From Kocuria tytonicola (lineage in GTDB: Bacteria > Actinomycetota > Actinomycetes > Actinomycetales > Micrococcaceae): a stretch of DNA of 44,464 nt. Every line of letters begins with the position of its first letter. The first letter of the stretch is position 1. The stretch is taken from positions 1-44,464 of the forward strand of contig NZ_PHOA01000009.1 in assembly GCF_003687455.1 (NCBI RefSeq). The letters run 5' to 3'. Position numbers and translations under genes: made by a program. Positions 38,688 to 44,464 of the stretch are shown in pieces. The notes beneath the pieces were generated by a model. It worked only from the letters and a program-made list of their open reading frames with translations. It had not been told where the DNA came from and searched no databases.

Positions 38688-40511
38688 TCAGGCCTGGCCG
38701 CGGCTCAGGAGGCGCCCGGTGGGCGTCTCGTAGTCCACCTCGTGGCCGCCCACGAAGGTCTTGCGGACCTTCCCGGAGAGCACCTTGCCCTGGTACGGGG
38801 TGATGGGGTTCTTGTGGTTGAGGCGCTGGGCGTCCACCACGTAGCTCTCGTCCTGGGCGAAGACGGCCATGTCCGCGTCGTAGCCCAGGGACAGCCTGCC
38901 CTTGTGGCGCAGCCCCACCCGCTCGGCGGGGCGCGTGGACATCCACTGCAGCACGCGCTCCAGGCCCACCCCGCGGCGTCGTGCCTCCGTCCAGATCAGG
39001 GACAGGCCCAGCTGCAGGGAGGAGACGCCACCCCACGCGACCCCGAAGTCCCCGTTGCCCAGGTCCTTGAGGTCGAGGGTGGAGGGGGAGTGGTCCGAGA
39101 CGATGTAGTCGATGGTGCCGTCGATCAGCCCCTCCCACAGCTTCTCCCGGTTGGAGACCTCGCGCACCGGCGGGCAGCACTTGAACGCGGTGGCGCCGTC
39201 CGGGATCTCCTCGGAGAGCAGCGTGAGGTAGTGCGGGCAGGTCTCCACGGTGATGTCCAGACCGTCGTTCTTCGCGGAGCGGATCATGGGGATCGCGTCC
39301 GAGGAGGACAGGTGTAGGATGTGCGAGCGTCCGCCGGTCCAGCGCGTGCGCTCGATGACCTCCGCGATCGCGATGTTCTCCGCACCGCGCGGGCGGGACT
39401 TCAGGAAGTTCTCGTACACGGCACCGTTGGGCTGCGGAGCGCGGTCGATGGTGCGGGAGTCCTCCGCGTGCACGATCAGCAGCGAGTCGAACGTCTTGAC
39501 CTCCGCGAGCGCCTCCTCCATCTCGTCCGCCTCCAGGTGGGGGAACTCGTCCACGCCCGAGTGCAGCAGGAAGCACTTGAAGCCGAACACGCCGTCGTCG
39601 TGCAGGGGCCGCAGGTCCGCCTTGTTGCCGGGGATCGCGCCGCCCCAGAAGCCGATGTCCACGAACGCGTTCTGCTGCGCGAACAGCCGTTTGTACTCGA
39701 GGGCGGCCACGTTCACCGTGGCGGGCACGGAGTTCAGGGGCATGTCCACGATGGTGGTCACGCCGCCCGCCGCCGCCGCACGGGTGGCCGTGGCGAAGCC
39801 CTCCCACTCGGTGCGCCCGGGCTCGTTGACGTGCACGTGGGTGTCCACGAGGCCGGGGATCAGGGTCTCCTCGTCGGCGAGCTCCACGACCCGTGCGCCC
39901 TGCAACCCGGCGCCGAGTGGTTCGATCGCGGCGATCCTCCCGTCCCGCACGCCCACCTCGCGCGGCGCGAACCGGTCCCCGCACATCACGTTCTGCCCGC
40001 GCACCACGAGGTCGAACTCGCCGTCCTGGCGCCCGGTGATCCGCGCCTCCGTGGGCTCGTCGGCGTCCGCGAGCCGGTGCTCGGCCTTGTACTCGCGGAT
40101 CAGCTCACGCACCCGTTCCGCACCGTTGACCTGCTGGGCCAGCTCGATCTGTGCGGCCCGTGCCGCCGCGACCTCGTCCCGCCGGTCGTCGGTCACGGCC
40201 CGCTGGGAGTTCTGCTGCGCGACTTTCCGCGGTGACCCGTCCAGCTCCGGGTTCGACGCCGCCTGGGCCACCTTCGCGCGCACCCGCTCGGTCGCGCGCT
40301 CCTCGTTGCGCTCCGGGTCCGTGGTGTCCGCCTCGGTCCCCGTCCCGGCTCCCGCGCCCTGTGGGCTCGCTTGTTTCTGGCCGGGGTGCGGCGCGTCGGC
40401 CACGGAGCCGGAGACCGCGGCGGGCTCGGCGGACGCGTCGCGGGCGGCGTCGTCGGCCGTGGACTGGGCGGAGGCCTTCTGGCGGGAATCGCGCTGCGGG
40501 GAGGCGTTCAT
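38688..40511 (-). CDS. allB: Allantoinase with long N-terminal extension
   Basis: A 607-residue protein. From about residue 166 (F-D-L-V-V-R-G) it is a normal allantoinase of the amidohydrolase fold. It has the metal site D-T-H-V-H-V-N-E-P-G-R, the carboxylated Lys in F-G-F-K-C-F-L, H-A-E-D, S-H-I-L-H-L-S-S and the catalytic V-S-D-H-S-P. It opens the ring of allantoin to allantoate in purine degradation. Usual length is about 450. The first 165 residues are charged and Ala/Gln/Asp-rich and have no recognised domain; two helical, coiled-coil-like stretches are at about 70-145. An AAAGGA site supports the ATG at 40511. Glycerate kinase lies 85 bases upstream on the same strand. Confidence 0.9.
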   Translation of the reverse strand: MNASPQRDSRQKASAQSTADDAARDASAEPAAVSGSVADAPHPGQKQASPQGAGAGTGTEADTTDPERNEERATERVRAKVAQAASNPELDGSPRKVAQQNSQRAVTDDRRDEVAAARAAQIELAQQVNGAERVRELIREYKAEHRLADADEPTEARITGRQDGEFDLVVRGQNVMCGDRFAPREVGVRDGRIAAIEPLGAGLQGARVVELADEETLIPGLVDTHVHVNEPGRTEWEGFATATRAAAAGGVTTIVDMPLNSVPATVNVAALEYKRLFAQQNAFVDIGFWGGAIPGNKADLRPLHDDGVFGFKCFLLHSGVDEFPHLEADEMEEALAEVKTFDSLLIVHAEDSRTIDRAPQPNGAVYENFLKSRPRGAENIAIAEVIERTRWTGGRSHILHLSSSDAIPMIRSAKNDGLDITVETCPHYLTLLSEEIPDGATAFKCCPPVREVSNREKLWEGLIDGTIDYIVSDHSPSTLDLKDLGNGDFGVAWGGVSSLQLGLSLIWTEARRRGVGLERVLQWMSTRPAERVGLRHKGRLSLGYDADMAVFAQDESYVVDAQRLNHKNPITPYQGKVLSGKVRKTFVGGHEVDYETPTGRLLSRGQA

Positions 40512-40596
40512 GGGGTGGGTCCTTTCGGTGGCCGCGTGCGCGGGGCGCGCGGACTGCTCGTGGCCGGTGCGCGGCACGGGCCGGGGGTGGATCTGC

Positions 40597-41727
40597 TCAG
40601 TCCCAAACTAGGCGGTGACCCACCTCACGGAGGAGCCGAGGGGCCTCCCGCATGGACGTGTCGGCGTCCGGGGCGAGTGCGCGCAGCTCGTGGACCGCAC
40701 TGAACCCGGTGGTGCGCAGGGTCTCGGGGTCCAGGGTGGTGCGCCCGCACACCGCCACCACGGGGACACCGTGGCGCTGCCCTACGCGCAGCACGCCCAG
40801 GGGCGTCTTGCCCCCGAGGCTCTGCTCGTCCAGGCTGCCCTCACCCGTCACGAGCAGGTCCGCCCCGGCCACGGCGGAGTCCAAGTCCACGAGGTCCAGG
40901 ACCACGTCGATTCCCGGGCGGAGGGTGGCGCCCAGAACGGCCAGTGCCGCGTACCCCACGCCACCCGCGGCACCGGCGCCCGGTGCGGTGGCGGTGCGGA
41001 GGGCGGCGTCGCCGAGGGTCTCGGCTAGGCGGTCGCGGAAGGTGGCCAGGGCGGCGTCGAGCACATCCACGTCCTCCGGAGAGGCACCCTTCTGCGGGCC
41101 GAAGACGGCGGCCGCACCGCGCGGACCGGTGAGGGGGTTGTCCACGTCCGCCGCGAGCACGAACTCGGTGCGCGCCAGGGCCGGGTGCAGGCCGGCGACG
41201 TCCACCGTGGCGAGATCCGCGAGTGCCGCCCCGCCGTCCGGGAGGTCCCGTCCGCGGGCATCGAGCAGCCGCACGCCGAGGGCTGCCAGCATCCCCGCGC
41301 CGCCGTCCGTGCTCGCGCTGCCTCCCACGCCCAGGAGCACCCGGGTGCACCCCGCGTCGAGCGCGGCGGCCACGAGCTCTCCCGTGCCGCGGCTCGTGGC
41401 AGTGCGCGCGGCCAGGACGGGGCGGCCGTCCGTGTGGGGCAGTGCGGCAAGCCCGGAGGCCAGTGCCATCTCCACCACGGCCTCCTCCCCGCGCCGCGCC
41501 CAGGCCGCGGTGACGGGTGCGCCCACGGGGCCGGTGACGCGCAGCTCGTGCCGCTCGAAACCGGCACCGAGTGCGGCGTCCAGCGTACCCTCGCCGCCGT
41601 CCGCCACGGGGAGGACGTCCACGTGTGCGTCCGGGCGGGCGTCCCGGATGCCCGCGGCGAGCTGGGACGCGGCCTCGTGGGCCGTCACGGAGCCCTTGAA
41701 CTTGTCGGGTGCCACCACGATGCGCAT
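40597..41727 (-). CDS. glxK: Glycerate kinase
   Basis: A 376-residue kinase of the GlxK/GarK family, which phosphorylates D-glycerate using ATP. It has the N-terminal A-P-D-K-F-K-G-S-V-T-A, P-V-A-D-G-G-E-G-T, L-G-V-G-G-S-A-S-T-D-G-G-A-G-M and the C-terminal V-T-G-E-G-S-L-D-E-Q-S-L-G-G-K-T. The length is typical. A GAGGAG site precedes the ATG. It follows the hydroxypyruvate isomerase gene and precedes allantoinase, so the operon likely turns glyoxylate from allantoin into phosphoglycerate. Glyoxylate carboligase and tartronate semialdehyde reductase are not in the window. Confidence 0.9.
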   Translation of the reverse strand: MRIVVAPDKFKGSVTAHEAASQLAAGIRDARPDAHVDVLPVADGGEGTLDAALGAGFERHELRVTGPVGAPVTAAWARRGEEAVVEMALASGLAALPHTDGRPVLAARTATSRGTGELVAAALDAGCTRVLLGVGGSASTDGGAGMLAALGVRLLDARGRDLPDGGAALADLATVDVAGLHPALARTEFVLAADVDNPLTGPRGAAAVFGPQKGASPEDVDVLDAALATFRDRLAETLGDAALRTATAPGAGAAGGVGYAALAVLGATLRPGIDVVLDLVDLDSAVAGADLLVTGEGSLDEQSLGGKTPLGVLRVGQRHGVPVVAVCGRTTLDPETLRTTGFSAVHELRALAPDADTSMREAPRLLREVGHRLVWD

Positions 41728-41861
41728 GAGGGGTCTCCTCGGGTCTGGGGGGTTGATGAAGTGAGGGATGAGTGGTGTGCGGTCCGGTGCCTGGGCCTGC
41801 TGCCCGGCTCGCGGTGCGGGCGGTGGGTAGGTCTGCACCGGGACGCCCACGGCGACGCCGC

Positions 41862-42647
41862 TCAGCCGCGACCGCCGCGGGCCAGCCACGCGAACGGGTC
41901 CTCGCCCAGCGGCGCGTACTCCAGGGCCACGTCCCCGGCGTACCCGAGATCGCGTGCCCGGGAGACCCAGTGGAGCAGCGGGAGCTCGCCGGTGCCTGGT
42001 TCGTGGCGTCCCGGGGCGTCCGCGATCTGGATGTGCCCGAAGTCCGCGGCGTGGGCCTCGACGACCGCTGCGACGTCCTCGCCGTTCACGGCCAGGTGGT
42101 AGAAGTCCGCGAGCAGCTTCATGTTGTCCCGGTCCACCGCCTCGATCACGGCCAGGGCGTCCGCCGCGGTCTGCAACGGGTGGTCGGGCGCACCGGAAAG
42201 GGGCTCCAGCAGCACGACGCCGCCCAGCGGCGCCACGGCGTCCGCGGCCCACCGCAGGTTCTCGACCGCCAGGGCGTCCTGCTCCTCGTGGGGGACGCCC
42301 GGCAGGCGGTTGCCGTGGAGCGCGTTGAACGCCCGGCACCCCGTGGCACGGGCGATCTCCGCCACCGCAGCCACGTTGGCGCGGAACTCCTCGGAACGCC
42401 CGGGGTGGGAGAGCACCCCGCGTTCACCGGCGGCCATGTCCCCCGCGAAGAAGTTCAGACCGGTGAGCTGCACTCCGGCGTCCGCCAGGGCCGCCACGAA
42501 GGTGTCCACCTCGGTCCGCTCTGGGACGGGACCGGCAAAGGGCCACCAGAACTCGGCTCGGGAGAAACCAGCGGCCGCGACGGCGGTCACCTGCTCGCGG
42601 GGGGAGAGGTCCGGCCACATGATCGAGGCGTTGACGGTCCAGGTCAT
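41862..42647 (-). CDS. hyi: Hydroxypyruvate isomerase family protein
   Basis: A 261-residue TIM-barrel enzyme of the Hyi/xylose isomerase-like family. Visible are the N-terminal N-A-S-I-M-W-P-D-L, the strand F-S-R-A-E-F-W-W-P-F, the metal-ligand Glu in L-L-E-P-L-S, A-D-F-Y-H-L, H-I-Q-I-A-D-A-P-G-R-H-E-P-G-T-G-E, and Y-A-G-D-V-A-L-E-Y. It interconverts hydroxypyruvate and tartronate semialdehyde, consistent with the adjacent glycerate kinase. The AAGGAG site and ATG at 42647 fix the start. It is divergent from the NCS1 permease gene. Confidence 0.88.
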   Translation of the reverse strand: MTWTVNASIMWPDLSPREQVTAVAAAGFSRAEFWWPFAGPVPERTEVDTFVAALADAGVQLTGLNFFAGDMAAGERGVLSHPGRSEEFRANVAAVAEIARATGCRAFNALHGNRLPGVPHEEQDALAVENLRWAADAVAPLGGVVLLEPLSGAPDHPLQTAADALAVIEAVDRDNMKLLADFYHLAVNGEDVAAVVEAHAADFGHIQIADAPGRHEPGTGELPLLHWVSRARDLGYAGDVALEYAPLGEDPFAWLARGGRG

Positions 42648-42929
42648 GGTGCTCCTTCCGCGTGGTTCCGGTCCCGTGTCCGTGCCCGGTCCGGGTGTGT
42701 CACGACCCCGTGCGGAGGGACCCGGCGGGGCGGCGCACGCGAGTGCCACGGTGTGTCACTGTGATGCACGTCAACCGTACCTGTGAGATTCTTGCGCAGC
42801 ACCCTGCGACGGTGTCTCACCCGGGGGTGGCGGAACCCGTGCCGCGCGCATCGGCAGCACGCGGGCGGGCGGGAGGCAGCGGCACCGCCCACCGCGACCG
42901 AGCAGACCGTGACCGAGCAAGGAGTGGAC
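42648..42929 (+). promoter_or_regulatory. Divergent promoter region of the allantoin block with three repeats
   Basis: 282 bases between the divergent hydroxypyruvate isomerase and permease genes. GGTGTGTCAC occurs at 42694-42703 and 42750-42759, and GGTGTCTCAC at 42811-42820, spaced 56 and 61 bases. They are candidate binding sites for a shared regulator. No regulator gene lies in the window nearby. The AAGGAG site at 42919 belongs to the permease. Confidence 0.45.
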
Positions 42930-44441
42930 ATGAATCCCAGGAACCTTCCCCGCACCTCGGAGGAGGCGGCTGGGCGCCCCGTGCTCGGGCGTGTGCCCGA
43001 GCCGCGCGTTCCCATGGAGCCGGCCCCGGACACGAGCGACAAGCTCTACAACGTGGACCTCGCACCCACCAGCCGCCACGGCCGCACGTGGAGTGCGTAC
43101 AGCATCTTCACGCTGTGGGCCAACGACGTTCACTCGCTCGGCAACTACGGTTTCGCCATCGGGCTCTTCGCCCTGGGTCTCGGCGCCTGGCAGGTGCTCA
43201 CCGCCCTGGGTGTGGGGGCGTTGCTGCTCTTCGTGCTGCTGTGCCTCTCCGGGTTCATGGGCTTCAAGACCGGCGTGCCGTACCCCGTGATGAGCCGGAT
43301 CTCCTTCGGCGTGCACGGGGCGCAGCTGCCCGCCGCGATCCGCGGCATCGTGGCGATTGCGTGGTTCGGGATCCAGACGTACCTGGCGTCCGTGGTGCTG
43401 CGGGTCATGCTCATCGCCCTCGTCCCGTCCCTCGCGCCGCTGGACGAGAACAGCGTGCTGGGGCTGTCCACCCTGGGCTGGATCAGCTTCGTGGCCCTGT
43501 GGATCGTCCAGGTGGTCATTGTCTGCTACGGCATGGAGATGATCCGCAGGTACGAGGCCTTCGCCGGGCCCGTCATCCTCGTGACCATGGTGGCGCTCGC
43601 CGCGTGGATGCTCGCCCGGGTGGACTTCTCCATCGCGTGGAGCACCGACGATCCGCTGACCGGCAGTCAGATGTGGCTGCACATCCTGGGCGGCGGGGCG
43701 CTGTGGGTCTCCATCTACGGGACCTTCGTGCTGAACTTCTGCGACTTCACCCGCTCGGCCATGAGCCGCGGGGCGATCGTGCGCGGCAACTTCTGGGGCA
43801 TCCCCGTCAACATGCTGCTGTTCGGGCTGATCGTGGTGTCCCTGGCGGGTGCCCAGTTCAAGCTGGACGGCACCGTGATCACCTCCCCGGCGGACATCGT
43901 GCAGCCCATCCCGTCCACGCCGCTGCTGGTGCTGGCGTCCCTGGCCCTGCTGATCCTCACCGTGGCCGTGAACCTCATGGCGAACTTCGTGGCCCCCACC
44001 TACGCGCTGACCAACATGTTCCCGCGGCGGCTGAACTTCCAGAAGGCCGCGGTCATCTCCGCCGTGATCGGCCTGGTGATCCTGCCGTGGAACCTCTACA
44101 ACTCGCCCGTGGTGATCGTGTACTTCCTGGGTGGGCTCGGTGCGCTGCTCGGGCCCCTGTTCGGGATCACCAGGGTGAACGTCCCGCAGCTCTACGTGGA
44201 CACCCACGACGGCGAGTACTTCTACCGCGGTGGTGTGAACCCCCGAGCCATCGCGGCTTTCGTTCCCGCCGCTCTCGCGTCCCTGGCCGTGGCGCTGCTG
44301 CCCGCGTTCCACGGCGCGAGCGAGTTCTCGTGGTTCATCGGCGCGGGTCTGGGGGCCCTGTGCTACCTGGTCACCGCCAAGCGCGAGCCCGAGTACACGG
44401 ACCAGCACGGCGAGGCCATCTCCGTGGCCACCACCCACTGA
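42930..44441 (+). CDS. NCS1-family permease, allantoin-type
   Basis: A 503-residue transporter with twelve hydrophobic helices. NCS1 features are seen: N-D-V-H-S-L-G-N-Y-G-F-A-I-G in helix 1, Y-P-V-M-S-R-I-S-F-G-V-H-G, A-W-F-G-I-Q-T-Y near the substrate site, and N-F-C-D-F-T-R after helix 6. The family imports purines, pyrimidines, hydantoins or allantoin with sodium or protons. The neighbouring allantoinase favours allantoin. The ATG at 42930 has AAGGAG six bases before it; an in-frame GTG lies 21 bases upstream. The gene ends 20 bases before the window edge. Confidence 0.88.
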   Translation: MNPRNLPRTSEEAAGRPVLGRVPEPRVPMEPAPDTSDKLYNVDLAPTSRHGRTWSAYSIFTLWANDVHSLGNYGFAIGLFALGLGAWQVLTALGVGALLLFVLLCLSGFMGFKTGVPYPVMSRISFGVHGAQLPAAIRGIVAIAWFGIQTYLASVVLRVMLIALVPSLAPLDENSVLGLSTLGWISFVALWIVQVVIVCYGMEMIRRYEAFAGPVILVTMVALAAWMLARVDFSIAWSTDDPLTGSQMWLHILGGGALWVSIYGTFVLNFCDFTRSAMSRGAIVRGNFWGIPVNMLLFGLIVVSLAGAQFKLDGTVITSPADIVQPIPSTPLLVLASLALLILTVAVNLMANFVAPTYALTNMFPRRLNFQKAAVISAVIGLVILPWNLYNSPVVIVYFLGGLGALLGPLFGITRVNVPQLYVDTHDGEYFYRGGVNPRAIAAFVPAALASLAVALLPAFHGASEFSWFIGAGLGALCYLVTAKREPEYTDQHGEAISVATTH

Positions 44442-44464
44442 CCCGTCCCGTTCCCACTCCGCCC

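Larger units (their letters stand above)
5104..42223. repeat. Dispersed 10-mer GCGGCGTCGT (at least 24 copies)
   Basis: Starts seen on the plus strand, as GCGGCGTCGT or its complement: 5104, 5553, 8521, 9246, 10548, 10576, 10715, 11414, 14758, 15339, 17280, 19142, 21911, 22302, 23768, 24294, 25572, 25980, 32793, 32874, 38676, 38973, 40444, 42214. They lie in terminators, intergenic gaps and low-complexity protein linkers, in both orientations. This entry marks the span of the family, not one element. Confidence 0.6.

Noticed and set aside
1-44464. CRISPR array or tandem repeat array
   Set aside because: I saw no regularly spaced direct repeats of 20-40 bases with spacers and no cas-like genes.

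Overview
The window reads as the chromosome of a high-GC actinobacterium of the Micrococcaceae, most like Kocuria (inference). The signs are the base composition, frequent GTG starts, ATGA and GTGA gene overlaps, a large NAD-dependent glutamate dehydrogenase, and many actinobacterial conserved families (DUF2617, DUF456, DUF2382).

Region 1 (1-4861) is a mobile island on the 3' side of a tRNA-Leu(CAG) gene. It holds the start of an IS5-family transposase, a five-gene minus-strand operon, a truncated IS3-family element and the C-terminal remnant of another transposase. The operon is the most unusual content of the window: the C-terminal stub of a YcaO cyclodehydratase-like protein, an intact TfuA-like protein, an 88-residue unknown protein, a papain-like (C1A) cysteine protease and a membrane protein with a PH-like tail. 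Every junction overlaps by 1 or 4 bases. YcaO plus TfuA is the signature of peptide-backbone thioamidation, so this looks like a ribosomal-peptide (RiPP) modification locus whose YcaO was destroyed by an IS3-associated deletion.

Region 2 (4862-26967) is core chromosome. It holds membrane and housekeeping proteins, an aldo/keto reductase with a TPR protein, a formate/nitrite-type channel facing the 1708-residue glutamate dehydrogenase, and a molybdenum-cofactor group (MobA-like, MoeA-like). It also has an overlapping three-gene operon of an acyl-CoA dehydrogenase-like protein, a PIG-L deacetylase/methyltransferase fusion and a family 2 glycosyltransferase, then a SRPBCC protein and an MFS exporter. 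A 62-base near-perfect palindrome lies between the DUF456 and moeA genes.

Region 3 (26967-36140) mixes core and accessory genes. It has an orphan HipB-like repressor preceded by three evenly spaced operator-like palindromes, an alanine-glyoxylate-type aminotransferase, a DJ-1/PfpI protein, an OpuB-like ABC transporter whose ATPase has lost several catalytic residues and which has no binding protein, a peroxiredoxin, a TetR regulator, and a copper amine oxidase interrupted by an in-frame amber codon.

Region 4 (36140-38690) carries an AbiEi/AbiEii type IV toxin-antitoxin pair and a small lipoprotein. Region 5 (38690-44464) is an allantoin/glyoxylate block: allantoinase with a 165-residue N-terminal extension, glycerate kinase and hydroxypyruvate isomerase, facing an NCS1-family (allantoin-type) permease. 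Across the core regions the 10-mer GCGGCGTCGT recurs at least 24 times on either strand and is absent from the island and the AbiE block.
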